64,000 bases of DNA from an uncultured Planktomarina sp. GTDB taxonomy: Bacteria; Pseudomonadota; Alphaproteobacteria; Rhodobacterales; Rhodobacteraceae. Position 1 is the first letter of the stretch, and each line of letters starts with the position of its first letter. The notes under the pieces are model-generated. The model ran no database searches, was not told the DNA's origin, and saw only the letters and a program-made list of their open reading frames with translations. The DNA is taken from positions 308,686-372,685 of the forward strand of contig CAJJBZ010000001.1 of the NCBI GenBank assembly GCA_905182535.1, in the 5' to 3' direction. Both the position numbers and the translations under genes were made by a program. This document shows, piece after piece, positions 29,144 through 40,576 of this stretch.

Positions 29144-32100
29144 CCCTTCCGTTTAGCCTCAGCGACGACCAATGCCGCCAGATCCTTAGCAATTGTGAAG
29201 GCTCCTTTGATTTTATCCGAGGTACGGGCCCAGTCACGGCGCACCACAAGCTTATTATCTCGAATTTTAGCAAGACCGCGTTGATCTTCCAAGAAAGCCA
29301 CTAAACCGCCTGGAGAAGCAAATTTCTCATTATGAAACTGAATGGTCACCCCTTTGGGCCCACCGTCCAGCTTCGCAATACCGGCCTTGCGGCACATGGC
29401 TTTGATCCGCACGATCAGCATGAGAGTATTAACTTCTTTTGGAAGTGGTCCAAAACGGTCAATCAATTCTGCAGCAAAGCCTTCCAACTCAACCTTGGTG
29501 GCAAGGCTTGACAGCCTGCGATATAGCCCCAAACGCACATCAAGGTCCGCTCACATAGGCCGCAGGAATGAGAACAGATACCCCAAGATTGATTTGTGGT
29601 GCCCATTGATCATTGTCGAGATTCGCCTCTGTTTCGCCCGAGCGAATTTTGGCAATAGCATCCTCTAACATCTGTTGATAAAGTTCGTAGCCAACATCAC
29701 GCATCTGACCAGATTGTTCCTCACCAAGGAGGTTTCCTGCGCCACGAATATCCAAGTCTTGACTGGCTAATGTAAAGCCCGCACCTAATGAATCCAATGA
29801 ACCAAGCACGCGTAGGCGTTTTTCGGCGGTTGCAGTGAGTTTGCCCTTTGGCTTTGTGGTCAAATATGCATAGGCACGAGTCTTTGACCGCCCAACCCTG
29901 CCCCTAATTTGATAAAGCTGTGACAAACCAAACATATCGGCACGGTGGATGATCATGGTGTTGGCAGTCGGGATGTCGAGACCCGATTCAACAATTGTTG
30001 TCGCCAAAAGAACATCATATTTACCGTCATAAAAGGCATTCATCTTATCATCCAGCTCACCAGCGGCCATCTGGCCGTGACCTACCACAACGCTGACTTC
30101 GGGCACATGATCGCGTAAGAAGGCTTCTATATCTGGAATATCTTTAATGCGAGGAACCACAAAGAAACTTTGACCGCCACGATAATGTTCTCGGAGCAAG
30201 GCCTCGCGGAGGGTGATAGTATCAAACTCGCTTACATAGGTGCGGATAGCCAGACGGTCGATAGGTGGTGTTGCAATAATCGACAAATCCCGCACTCCTG
30301 TGAGTGACAACTGGAGCGTTCTAGGAATGGGCGTTGCCGTGAGTGTCAGCACATGGATGTCAGAACGCATTTGCTTGAGTCGTTCTTTATGACTCACACC
30401 AAAGCGTTGCTCTTCATCGATCACCAAAAGCCCAAGGTTTCTAATTTTCACCTGATCTGCCAAAACTGCATGGGTGCCAATCACGATGTCCACTGTGCCA
30501 CGCGCCAGGCCGTCGCGTGTATCGTTGGCCTCTTTGACACTGACAAACCGAGACAGCTGCCGGATTTCCAACGGAAACCCTCGGAACCGTTCCACAAAGC
30601 TTTTGGCGTGTTGGCGGGCTAACAAGGTTGTGGGTGCAATCACTGCCACCTGCAGGCCTGAACAAGCCGCAACAAAGGCTGCGCGCATAGCAACTTCAGT
30701 TTTGCCGAAACCAACATCGCCACAAATCAAGCGATCCATCGGTTTGCCAGCCCCAAGATCGTCAATCACCTCAGCAATGGCGCTCAGCTGGTCATCAGTT
30801 TCCTGATAAGGAAAGCGTGCGCAAAACGTATCCCACATGCCCAAGGGAGGATCAATAACCGGTGCTTTACGCAAAGCACGTTCTGCAGCCACGCGAATAA
30901 GCTTTTCTGCCATCTCGCGAATCCGCTCTTTGAGCCTAGCTTTTTTGGCTTGCCAAGCGCCACCGCCCAAACGATCAAGTAATCCCTCATCATGGCCGTA
31001 CCGCGATAGCAGTTCAATATTCTCAACTGGCAAAAAGAGCTTAGAATTGTCAGCGTATTCCAAACAAAGGCATTCATGATCTGCGCCAGCGGCGCTGATA
31101 ATTTCAAGTCCCATAAAACGCCCAACACCGTGGTCCACATGCACCACAAGATCGCCGAGGCTAAGGCTTTGAGTTTCGGTAAGGAAATTATCAGCACGTT
31201 TGCGCTTCTTAATTTTGCGTACAAGCCGATCCCCAAGAATATCCTGCTCAGAAATAACCAGTAGGTCGTCGGTTTCAAACCCATGTTCCAACGGTGACAC
31301 CGCTAAATATGAGCCTACCCCACGTAAACCTGTGATATCGTGAATGTCTATCAGCTCAGAATGACCCTCGTCTTGCAAAAGCCCCGATAATCTTTCGCGA
31401 GAGCCGCTCGAGTAAGACGTGATCAACACCGTTTTGGTACTACGTTTTTGCTTTATATAGTCCGAAACCGCAACAAACAGGCTAAGGGCCTCACTTTGTC
31501 TCTCTGGCGCAAAGTTGCGGCCGATACGGGCTCCGGCGTCCAATGCATTAAGGCCCGTAGGTTGTGGCAACACTGATAATGACACAACCCTGCGGTCCGT
31601 AAGCGCTTCCTGCCATGCCGTATCGTCCAGATAAAGCAGCTCTGGCGGTGCAGGCTTATAGACAGTGTCCAGGCGGCCCTTTTGATCCAGAGCTGTTTTG
31701 CGCGCATCATATTGGTCAGCGATTGTATCCCACCGGGCAAGCCGTACCCCAGTAGATTGATCGTCCATAACCACAGAGGCACTAGGCAAGTAATCAAAAA
31801 GGGTTTCCATATTTTCGTGAAAAAACGGCAGCCAATGCTCCACACCTTGATGCTTGCTGCCCGCCGAAACAGCTTCATAAAGTGGGTCATCAGTACCGGC
31901 TGCACCGAACTCGATCCGGTAGTTTTGCCGAAACCTTCTGATAGAACCTTCATCTAAAATCACCTCAGATACTGGCGAAAGTTCAATATAATCTAGCGAT
32001 TTGGTGGTTCGTTGGGTGGCAGGATCAAATTGACGAATACCATCCAAAGTATCCCCAAAAAAATCCAACCTTATTGGGCCTGAATTACCTGGTGGAAAAA

Positions 32101-32582
32101 TATCAAGTATGCCACCCCGAATTGCATAATCGCCCGCCTCCATAACTGTGGGTGTTTGCACAAATCCCATACGGACCAAAAATGCCCTCAGGGCTTTTTC
32201 GTCCACGCGACTTTGCACAGCGGCACGAAAGACTGCACCTTTCAGAGTGGCACGGGCGGGTACCCTTTGGCACGCCGCGGAAAGCGTGGTCAAAACCACA
32301 TAGTTATCTGGCATGTTAGTTATAAAACTGGCTAAACCAGCCATGCGAGTGGCACTGATATCGGCATTGGGCGATACACGGTCAAAAGGCAGGCAATCCC
32401 AAGCGGGAAACACAAAAACCGGCAAGGCAGGTGCAAAAAAGCCAAGAGCAGCTTGCATGGCCTGCAGGCGCCCAGCATCTGCGCGCCACATGTATTACGC
32501 CCCCCAGTACCGCTTCTTTTTCTAAAATAGTTGCGTCAAAGCCTTCAGGCGCACCGCTTATTAAAATATGATTAGACGTCAT
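29140..32582 (-). CDS. mfd: Transcription-repair coupling factor Mfd, two frame breaks
   Basis: Mfd removes stalled RNA polymerase and recruits UvrA (joined length about 1147 residues, normal). The first segment from 32582 is ISGAPEGFDATILEKEAVLG, broken by one extra base near 32480. The main frame carries the UvrB-like domain (FPAWDCLPFDRVSPNADISA), the RNA polymerase-interacting domain (LVVHVDHGVGRFMGLEII) and the RecG-like translocase (ICGDVGFGKTEVAMRA, VIDEEQRFGVSHKE, LYQIRGRVGRSKTRAYAY). One extra base near 29551 separates the tail VRLGLYRRLSSLATKVELEG, the C-terminal UvrA-gating domain. Both breaks are single insertions. Confidence 0.93.
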
Positions 32583-32719
32583 TTCTTGTATAAAACCTTT
32601 TATTGTTGCGTCTCATAGCAACACCTCATAGCCGTACCCCAAAAAACCAGCTAACAGCAAGTTGACTGCTCCTAGCGCTTGAATTTTATGGTGTAATCCG
32701 TTGATAAGTTGAATTGTAT

Positions 32720-33106
32720 TCAAACTATAACCTGATCATGACGCAACTTTATAGCAGTCCTATATCCGAGACGCAGGATTGCTATCTCCGGCAGAACTAA
32801 AAGGCAAAGCGCTGCAAATACCTCAATCTGATACCAAAACCCCAATACTAGAATCCCGCACATGGCAGAAGATATTACAGAGATCACAAGCACATGTAGT
32901 CCTTCGACTAGTTTAACCAATCGGGTTATGCGCCATTTTAAGATTGGACCAATCTGATCTATATCGCACGTGCGTAGCATATCTACAGGAATTCCAATAA
33001 CCCGAGAGCTATTTACTAATAACTGAAGCAGCAGCAGGGCCCAAAACCAACCACTACCAAAGGCGTCCCATGAAAGAAGTTCAATGATAGTCATCGTAGT
33101 CCACAT
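32720..33106 (-). CDS. Small integral membrane protein (similar to Rhodobacteraceae proteins labelled 'component of SufBCD complex')
   Basis: A 128-residue protein with three to four membrane helices (residues about 18-35, 68-90, 92-115). The N-terminal FGSGWFWALLLLQLLVNSSR and GIPVDMLRTCDID resemble a Rhodobacteraceae membrane protein family often labelled as a SufBCD component; that name is not supported by any suf gene here. The start could be either ATG at 33106 or 33094. It is divergent from hemB. Function unknown. Confidence 0.6.
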   Translation of the reverse strand: MWTTMTIIELLSWDAFGSGWFWALLLLQLLVNSSRVIGIPVDMLRTCDIDQIGPILKWRITRLVKLVEGLHVLVISVISSAMCGILVLGFWYQIEVFAALCLLVLPEIAILRLGYRTAIKLRHDQVIV

Positions 33107-33190
33107 TAAATTGGAATTTGCATTTCGGTCGTGCTACACCTAAGCCGCTCAGAAGAAAACCCAAACTGTTTGTGCAAAAGAGGTCCCACC

Positions 33191-34195
33191 ATGGCGAGTT
33201 CACAAAATCAAGCTCCTTTCCCAGCTTATCGTCCCCGCAGGCTGCGCGCGCACCCGTCATTGCGCGATATGGTTCGCGAAAACACTCTGGTCCCAGGAGA
33301 CCTGATCTGGCCTGTTTTCGTAATGGACGGCCAAGATGACGCACATCCCATACATTCTATGCCCGGTGTCTCACGCCATACAGTAGACCGCCTGCCCATG
33401 TTGGCCGCGCATGCCCACAGCCTAGGAATTCCAGCTATATGTATCTTTCCCTACACTAATCCAGGGCTGAAAACACAAGACTGTGCTGAAGCATGGAACC
33501 CAGACAATCTATCCAACCGCGCAATAAGGGCGATCAAAGCTGCTGTGCCTAACATCATGGTGATGACCGACATCGCACTGGATCCTTATAATATCAATGG
33601 TCAGGATGGGATTGTGCGCGGCGGAGAGATTCTCAATGATGAGACCGTTGAGGCACTTGTCAAAATGGGTGAAGTCCAAGTCCAAGCAGGTGCTGATATT
33701 TTAGGCCCATCAGACATGATGGATGGTCGCATTGCCGCACTTCGCGCAATGTTAGAAAAAAATAGGTTTCACAACATTAATATTCTTAGCTATTCAGCCA
33801 AATACGCCTCTGCGTTTTATGGTCCGTTTCGCGACGCAGTGGGAGCGAGCGGAGCTCTAATCGGCGACAAAAAAACTTATCAAATGGATCCTGCCAACAG
33901 CGATGAGGCTATGCGGATGATTGCCCGCGATCTTCGCGAAGGGGCAGATATGGTTATGATTAAACCAGGCATGCCCTACCTCGACATCTGTCTAAGGGCA
34001 AAAACAGAATTTCAGGTCCCAACCTTTGCCTATCAAGTATCAGGCGAATACGCGATGCTGAAGGCGGCTGATCAAAACGGGTGGTTAGATGGGCAACAGG
34101 TGATGTTGGAAAGCCTTATGGCATTTAAACGCGCTGGCTGTGATGGTATTTTAACCTACTTCGCTCCAGAGGTTGCTGAATTAATAACACGATAA
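33191..34195 (+). CDS. hemB: Delta-aminolevulinic acid dehydratase (porphobilinogen synthase)
   Basis: A 334-residue HemB, which condenses two 5-aminolevulinate molecules to porphobilinogen for haem and related tetrapyrroles. Both active-site lysines are visible in SYSAKYASAFYGPFRDA and MVMIKPGMPYLD. The metal region reads TDIALDPYNINGQDG, with no cysteines, so this is the zinc-independent, magnesium/potassium-type enzyme known from Rhodobacter. The ATG at 33191 follows AGAGG; an open frame extends 20 codons upstream but is not family-like. It stands alone as a transcription unit. Confidence 0.95.
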   Translation: MASSQNQAPFPAYRPRRLRAHPSLRDMVRENTLVPGDLIWPVFVMDGQDDAHPIHSMPGVSRHTVDRLPMLAAHAHSLGIPAICIFPYTNPGLKTQDCAEAWNPDNLSNRAIRAIKAAVPNIMVMTDIALDPYNINGQDGIVRGGEILNDETVEALVKMGEVQVQAGADILGPSDMMDGRIAALRAMLEKNRFHNINILSYSAKYASAFYGPFRDAVGASGALIGDKKTYQMDPANSDEAMRMIARDLREGADMVMIKPGMPYLDICLRAKTEFQVPTFAYQVSGEYAMLKAADQNGWLDGQQVMLESLMAFKRAGCDGILTYFAPEVAELITR

Positions 34196-34288
34196 AAGTG
34201 TTCGCCACCAGATGGTGACAGGGCAGACGCTTTACTATAAATTAATATAAAGAACCGAATAAATCGGGCAAACACAGGCGGAACACTC

Positions 34289-34846
34289 ATGAGATCACAC
34301 AATATACGTAATTTATTAATAGTTTTTTTTGCTTTAAGCGGAATTGTGGCTTGTAGCAATGGCATCGGGTCCAACAACACACCAAAAATGGATGCTCGCG
34401 TGGAAGCCACGCTAAGCGCGATGTTTGAAACGTATCCTGGAACTCAGCAACTTGCAGAAAAATCGAGTGGTATGCTAGTCATGCCCTTGACGACGGAAGC
34501 CGGTTTCGGTCTTGGTGCTGGATTTGGCCGTGGAGCGCTACGGATAAACGATGCTAATGTAGATTACTACTCTGCTGTAAGCGCAAGTATAGGATTTCAA
34601 ATAGGATCACAGCAATTCGCTCATGTTTTATTTTTCATGACGGATAATGCCTTGCGTGACTTTAGAACATCCCGAGGTTGGGCAGTAGGCGCAAATGTTG
34701 AGTACGTATTTCAAGACAGTGCCAATTCTCTTTCGGCCAATACAACAACGCGTTCAAGCCCAGTTATCGCTATAATGTTTGCGCAAGCGGGCATTCGCCT
34801 TGGCGCCACTTTAGACGGAACGAAGTACACCCGAATTATCCCTTAA
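34289..34846 (+). CDS. SYLF/YSC84-domain lipoprotein
   Basis: A 185-residue lipoprotein. The signal peptide ends in a lipobox (SGIVACS, cysteine at about residue 22), so it is anchored in a membrane from the periplasmic side. The rest is the SYLF (YSC84-like, lipid-binding) domain, with SSGMLVMPLTTEAGFGLGAG then FGRGALRI, GFQIGSQQFAHVLFFMTDNA and GWAVGANVEYVFQD. Bacterial members of this family are structurally described but have no firm role. It is flanked by short AT-rich gaps and appears monocistronic. Confidence 0.82.
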   Translation: MRSHNIRNLLIVFFALSGIVACSNGIGSNNTPKMDARVEATLSAMFETYPGTQQLAEKSSGMLVMPLTTEAGFGLGAGFGRGALRINDANVDYYSAVSASIGFQIGSQQFAHVLFFMTDNALRDFRTSRGWAVGANVEYVFQDSANSLSANTTTRSSPVIAIMFAQAGIRLGATLDGTKYTRIIP

Positions 34847-35011
34847 TCTCACTAAAATTTCTGGACTAGCTCCTATTATCGACTTTAAATATTTATGCCA
34901 TCACACTTTTTAAAATTTATATTAATTATAAATAATAAATTTTTAATTAGTGGTGACCATGGATTGTGCGACCAGTTAAACTCTTAAATGTAGCATGAAT
35001 GAAAGTAGACT

Positions 35012-37485
35012 ATGGAACGTATTTTTGTATGGCTCGTGCGCATCACTCTAAGCGTTGCAGCCTTTAGCGTTTTAATACTATTTTTTGTCTATTTTTTTCT
35101 ATCACAGTCTTTGCCAAATTATAACAAAACAGTTCAGTTTTCACATTTGATCGCCAAAACTGAAGTAGTCCGCGATACTGCCAACGTTCCACATATTTTT
35201 GCTACCAATGACCATGATACATTATTTGCTCTTGGATATGTACACGCACAAGATCGATTATGGCAAATGACAATGCTCCGACGGACGGCACAAGGGCGCC
35301 TTTCAGAACTATCTGGTAAAAAAACCTTATCAATTGATAAGGTTGTGCGTCGCTTGGGGATATATGGTGCTGCACATAATTCTGTCTCTGCACTCCGCCC
35401 TAGTACGCAGCTAAAACTTAATGCTTACGCACAGGGCGTTAATGCGCGACTAAAAGAAATTAATTCGGGGGCACTAGGAAGAGGTGCTCCAGAGTTCTTT
35501 ATATTTTCAAATGCAATAGCACGCTGGTCCCCAGCCGATAGTTTAGCAATTATCAAATTAATGGGCTTACAAATGTCAAGCCATTTAGAAAGTGAAGTTT
35601 TGCGTGCGCGATTGTCGTTGATCCTCGATAATGACAGGCTCAAGGATATTTTGCCCGATGTGCCTGGGCCAGGTCAGGCGGTATTAAACGATTTTGCCAG
35701 CCTGTTCCCTACCCTGCCGAGGCTTCAAGCTAACGAAAATATGCCACAGCAGGCCTTTTCACCTTTTAAGCCCATCGCCTTATCTGGAGCATCAAATGCA
35801 TGGGCGGCCTTACCAGGCCGTAGCGCCAGCCGTGGTACTTTGTTGGCCAATGATCCACATCTAAGCCTAACTGCGCCATCTATATGGTATTTGGCTAGGC
35901 TAGAACTTGAAACCGGTGGTGTGATTGGGGGGACTATTCCTGGGGTTCCAGTAGTCTTAGTCGGCAGATCAGCACATCTTGGCTGGGGTCTAACGACCGC
36001 AAATATAGATGATACTGATGTCTATATAGAAAAAGTAAATCCGGACAATCCAAACGAATACCTATCTTTAAATGAATTTGTGCCCTTTATTAAAAAACAA
36101 AGTATTATTAAGATTAAAGATAGCACATCGATTACCATTGACCTTCTTTGGACAGAAAATGGCCCAGTGTTGCCCTCCAACCATTATAATTTGGGCGCTA
36201 TTACGCCTGAGGGATATGTTACTTCAGTGGCTTGGACATTGCTCTCTGCTCATGACACATCAATTGAAGCAGCTTTTGATATTATGGCGTCACACTCTGT
36301 ACAATCAGCTATGAAAGCGTCACGTGCCTATGTAGCTCGTCTAACAGTGGCTTAGCAGATAAAAATCAGATTGCCATGCGTACCATTGGTGCCTTACCAA
36401 AACGCGATCCTCGGAACCAATCAAGGGGGCGGATGCCTACTGCGGGTTGGCTTTCAGTAAACCGCTGGCAAGGAATGTTTGATCAATCCGTTAATCCGGT
36501 GTTCCTCAACCCAACTGGTGGCGTATTAGGAAATACTAACAACAAATACATTGACCGGCCGTTTCCTGAGCATATCAGCTACGATTGGAGCGATACGCAG
36601 CGCGTGCAACGCTGGGTCCGCTTAATGCAAAACCGTGAGGCGCATACGCGTGACAGTTTTATAGAAGCACAGTTAGATAGCATTTCTTCCACTGCACGCA
36701 CAATTCTGCCTTTGATCGGTGCGGAACTGTGGTTTCAATCAAAGGGAACACCTTTTAATAGGCTGCTAGAGCAGCGGAAGGTCGCGCTAAACCTTTTAGC
36801 CAACTGGAACGGTGAAATGAATGAACATTTGCCGGAACCTTTGATATATTCTGCCTGGATAAGAGCTCTACAAGTCAGACTGGTTCAGGATGAGCTTGGG
36901 CCTTTGTCTAAAGAGTTCTCTCAAGTAAAACCGTTATTCATCGAACGGGTTTACCGCAATATTGATGGCGCCGGACAATGGTGTGATGTTGTACAATCCG
37001 AACCCATTGAAACCTGTGCGGCCATGGCACAGTTGGCATTAGATGACGCTTTAACTGAATTGTTAAATACATATTCAAATGATATCAACGGGCTACGTTG
37101 GGGCGAGGCGCATCAAGCTACGCACGATCACCCAGTTTTGGGTAAAATCCCAGTACTCAAATGGTTTGTTAACATTCGTCATTCCACTTCCGGCGGGGAC
37201 AATACTCTTCAACGAGGAAAAACAATTGGTACAGGTCCAAATCCGTACCTGAACGTGCACGCCGGTGCTTACCGTGGCGTCTATGACTTTGCAGATCCTA
37301 ACAGTTCTGTATTTATCATTTCAACTGGGCAAAGCGGTCACCCACTTTCACGCCATTATGACAACCTAGCTGAGCTGTGGCGACGGGGCGAATATGTACC
37401 CATGTCATTGGATGAAAGCTTGGCACGGGCCGGAGCCACAGGCGTTACTACACTCAGTCCAGCTTTGGAAAATATTGGTCCATAA
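35012..37485 (+). CDS. Penicillin acylase family protein, frame break near 36338
   Basis: An Ntn-hydrolase of the penicillin/acyl-homoserine-lactone acylase family, about 824 residues joined. An N-terminal membrane anchor (residues about 5-30) precedes the alpha part (NDHDTLFALGYVHAQDRLWQ). The autoprocessing site is LSGA/SNAWAALPGRSASRG, with the serine as the new N-terminal nucleophile. The frame breaks after ASRAYVA; adding one base near 36338 restores SNSGLADKNQIAMRTIGALP and RGRMPTAGWL. The C-terminal part has SGGDNTLQRGKT and FIISTGQSGHPLSRHY. Possible substrates are acyl amides such as quorum signals. It converges with hflX and overlaps it by 32 bases. Confidence 0.85.
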
Positions 37486-38746
37486 AAACTTTCTTTTGCC
37501 GCGCAGTCCATAATACTGTTATTGCGTAGCCATCGTCTGTTTGCCGCTCGGCAGTAACTATACCTTGGTCAAATAATCGCGCCCGTTGCTTGCCTTCAGA
37601 GTAGCTCAAAAGTAACTCTGAGGAGGATTTATACGGTGTTAGAGTAAGGGATACGGCTCTCAAAAATTCAGGTATTCCTGCACCAGTGAGGGCAGAAGTC
37701 ATAAACACATTATCGGCTCGCTCTGCTAAATTCATCAAAGCTTCAATGGCTCCCTCGTCAAGCATATCAGTCTTATTCCACAACTCAATCCTAGGAACAT
37801 CTTGAGCTAAACCGAGGGTTTCCAAAATGGTCTCAACGTCCTTGGCCTGATCCAACGTTTCAGGATGAGAAATATCTCGAACATGCACCACCAAATGTGC
37901 CGCAGTTACTTCTTCCAAGGTAGCACGAAATGACGCTACCAGCTCCGTCGGCAAATCCGAAATAAATCCAACCGTATCTGACAAAATGATATCCATTCCG
38001 CTAGGCAGCTGCACAGCGCGCATAGTTGGATCCAAAGTTGCAAATAGCATATCTTTGGCAAAAACTTTAGCTCCGGTCATCTGATTGAATAATGTAGATT
38101 TACCAGCGTTGGTATAGCCAACCAAAGCTACAATCGGATAGGGAACTTTAGCGCGAGCAATACGGTGCAGCTCACGAGTCTTACCAACTTTATCCAGCTG
38201 TTTTTGCAAACGAACCAATTGAATATCAATTGCACGCCTGTCTGATTCAACTTGGGTTTCACCAGGTCCACCCACAAACCCAAGCCCGCCACGTTGGCGT
38301 TCAAGGTGGGTCCATGCACGTACTAAACGGGTGCGCTGATAGCTCAAAGCAGCCATCTCAACCTGAAGCACGCCTTCGCGCGTTCGGGCCCTATCAGAAA
38401 AAATCTCGAGGATTAAGCCGGTACGATCAAGAATCTTCACGCCCCAGTCTTTCTCCAAATTCCGCTGCTGCACAGGCGACACATGCCCATCAACCAAAAC
38501 TAATTCAACATCTGCACCCTTAAACAAGTCACCCAATTCAGCAATCTTACCCTTACCAAATAGTTTGCCGGGGTGCGCGCGAGGCAAACGAACCACCATC
38601 TCACCCATAACGCTCAATCCCGGCAAAGCATGGGCCAAAGCCAGGGCCTCAGCCAAAGCATCTGATGCCGCGCGGGGCGAGTAATCTGTTTTGATGTCAG
38701 GGTGTAAAACCCAAGCGTGGGTTTTAATATCCAATCCGTTGCCCAT
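37454..38746 (-). CDS. hflX: Ribosome-associated GTPase HflX
   Basis: A 430-residue HflX. The N-terminal HflX domain carries VLVDGHVSPVQQRNLEKDWG and the glycine-rich linker ERQRGGLGFVGGPGETQVE; the G domain has GYTNAGKSTLFNQMTG, DTVGFISDLP and NKTD. It splits or rescues stalled ribosomes under stress. It lies directly downstream of hfq, the conserved hfq-hflX pair. The ATG at 38746 is preferred over a TTG one codon upstream. Confidence 0.93.
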   Translation of the reverse strand: MGNGLDIKTHAWVLHPDIKTDYSPRAASDALAEALALAHALPGLSVMGEMVVRLPRAHPGKLFGKGKIAELGDLFKGADVELVLVDGHVSPVQQRNLEKDWGVKILDRTGLILEIFSDRARTREGVLQVEMAALSYQRTRLVRAWTHLERQRGGLGFVGGPGETQVESDRRAIDIQLVRLQKQLDKVGKTRELHRIARAKVPYPIVALVGYTNAGKSTLFNQMTGAKVFAKDMLFATLDPTMRAVQLPSGMDIILSDTVGFISDLPTELVASFRATLEEVTAAHLVVHVRDISHPETLDQAKDVETILETLGLAQDVPRIELWNKTDMLDEGAIEALMNLAERADNVFMTSALTGAGIPEFLRAVSLTLTPYKSSSELLLSYSEGKQRARLFDQGIVTAERQTDDGYAITVLWTARQKKVFMDQYFPKLD

Positions 38747-38752
38747 CAACGG

Positions 38753-38985
38753 TTATTCTTCACCATCATAGAGCGAAATGGATTGTGCTGGCATAATAGT
38801 TGATATCGCATGTTTATAAACCAATTGGGAGGCACCATCACGGCGCAATAGTACACAAAAATTATCAAACCAGGTAATAACACCCTGTAATTTAACACCA
38901 TTAATTAGAAAAATTGTAATGGGCACTTTAGTTTTTCACCTTGATTAAGAAATGCATCTTGTAAATTTTGTTTATCTGAAGCCAT
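38753..38985 (-). CDS. hfq: RNA chaperone Hfq, frame break in an A-run near 38934
   Basis: From the ATG at 38985 the minus strand encodes [15 protein letters not shown], the standard Hfq start. One missing base in a run of A (T-run at 38932-38936 on the plus strand) breaks the frame. The next frame gives [33 protein letters not shown] and [20 protein letters not shown], the complete Sm1 and Sm2 motifs including the YKHA signature, with a stop at 38753. The length of about 78 residues is typical of alphaproteobacteria. It follows trkH and precedes hflX by 6 bases. It should mediate small RNA-mRNA pairing. Confidence 0.9.
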
Positions 38986-39092
38986 TGATTAGCCCTCTTG
39001 TTTTCTGAGACACAAAAATAATTATACTGTCTGGGTGTTTATGTAGGTGTTTTCGGGGAGATTCTAGTGCCAATACAACTTAGATGGTTACA

Positions 39093-40574
39093 CTAGCGAT
39101 AAATGTCAGGGTTCAGCAGCGCCAAAAGAGCTAAAACCTCCAGTCGACCAAAGATCATCGCTAAAGCTAAAATTAGTTTTGCATCAGTCCCTAGCTCTAA
39201 ACCCGTATTCGCTAGGGCACCCACGCCCTGCGCTATAGGCCCAGTGTTCGTTAGAGTAGCTAGGGTAAGTAGCAACGCGTCATCCACGCTGCTACCTGTC
39301 AGCGTTAAGCCCAGTGTTATGGCCGCAAAAACCAAAATGAACAGCATCAAAAATACGCAAGCCAACATTGCATTATGATGCGAAGTTAATAGTTTTTCAC
39401 TCTGACCTGAAATCACCTGAGTGGGGGCTATCAATCGGTCCACTTCAGCCTTGCAGTGCCTGGCCAAAATATAAACCCGCAGAAGCTTTATACCACCAGC
39501 CGTTGTGGCCACACCGCCGCCAAACATAGCCAAAGTACCAATGACAAAGTAGGCTTTACTGGACTCAAGCAGTGCGCTTGGGAAATATTCTGATATCACC
39601 CCAGTAGTACTGAGAAACGATAGACTGGTAAACAGAAAACCCCATATTGCTTTGACGTAGCCGGTCGCTCCAGTTAATTTGGGCCACTGCATACAGAACA
39701 ATAAAAGTATGGCGCCCGTTATTAAAATAACTGCTACTTGAAGTTCCGGATCACGAAAAAAATACCATTTCGGGGTTTTAGTAAACCGATTGGAAAAAGT
39801 GGCACGCGACAAAGCAAATACCATAACCACCATTAAAATAACTTCACCGGACCAACCGACTCCAGAATGTCCAGGAATTTCGAGGCCAAAGGTCGCTATA
39901 GTGGCCATCGCTCGCAAGATTGCAAAGGCGGGGTCACCACTTAAAATTAAGAGCGCTAGTGATGTAGTAGCTGTGATCCAAAGATATATAGGCGCAAGAC
40001 GAAAGGCTTCACGCCAAAACTTTTCTGCTGGTAAGCGCGTTTTACCCGTTGATCCAATTGTATAAAAACTACTTGCCGAGCCGCGCGAACCCAAATGCTC
40101 GAACCCGCCGAGGTTTAAAGGCGCAAACAACGACCATGCAAAAACCCACATCAGAAAACCACTGGCCCAACCCAAACACACGCGCCAAATCACTAAAGTC
40201 TCGCTCAAAGCGCCGGTGGAAAAGACCGGTAACCCAGTAGTGGTGACCGTGCTTACAATATCCAAATAAGAATTAATAAAACTCCCAGATGCAGCAACCT
40301 CATGTAAGGGAACAGCTAAAAGAATGGGGAACCCAAGGTAAAAAGCGAAAAGTGACCAAAGTTGCGTATGCCGATGAGCAGAGAAATGAGCACCTTTTAG
40401 CGAAAAGTTCAAAAATATTAGTGCAAAAAGACCTAAGAGCACAGCATAAAAAAACGTGCGGCCCTGATGCACATTGCCTGCATAAAACCCATGAAGTGAT
40501 GGGATCATCATCATCAATATAAGAATACCTGGTAGGGAGATTGCCAGCGGTAATTTTTGAAAATGCCGCCACAT
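39093..40574 (-). CDS. trkH: Trk potassium uptake protein TrkH
   Basis: A 493-residue potassium transporter with four pore loops. Selectivity-filter-type glycine segments are STVTTTGLPVF, ATIATFGLEIPG, SFLSTTGVISEYFP and ATLTNTGPIAQGVG. Membrane helices fill most of the length. It begins 2 bases after trkA, its cytoplasmic gating partner, and precedes hfq by 107 bases. It should form the membrane channel for low-affinity potassium uptake. Confidence 0.93.
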   Translation of the reverse strand: MWRHFQKLPLAISLPGILILMMMIPSLHGFYAGNVHQGRTFFYAVLLGLFALIFLNFSLKGAHFSAHRHTQLWSLFAFYLGFPILLAVPLHEVAASGSFINSYLDIVSTVTTTGLPVFSTGALSETLVIWRVCLGWASGFLMWVFAWSLFAPLNLGGFEHLGSRGSASSFYTIGSTGKTRLPAEKFWREAFRLAPIYLWITATTSLALLILSGDPAFAILRAMATIATFGLEIPGHSGVGWSGEVILMVVMVFALSRATFSNRFTKTPKWYFFRDPELQVAVILITGAILLLFCMQWPKLTGATGYVKAIWGFLFTSLSFLSTTGVISEYFPSALLESSKAYFVIGTLAMFGGGVATTAGGIKLLRVYILARHCKAEVDRLIAPTQVISGQSEKLLTSHHNAMLACVFLMLFILVFAAITLGLTLTGSSVDDALLLTLATLTNTGPIAQGVGALANTGLELGTDAKLILALAMIFGRLEVLALLALLNPDIYR

Positions 40575-40576
40575 CT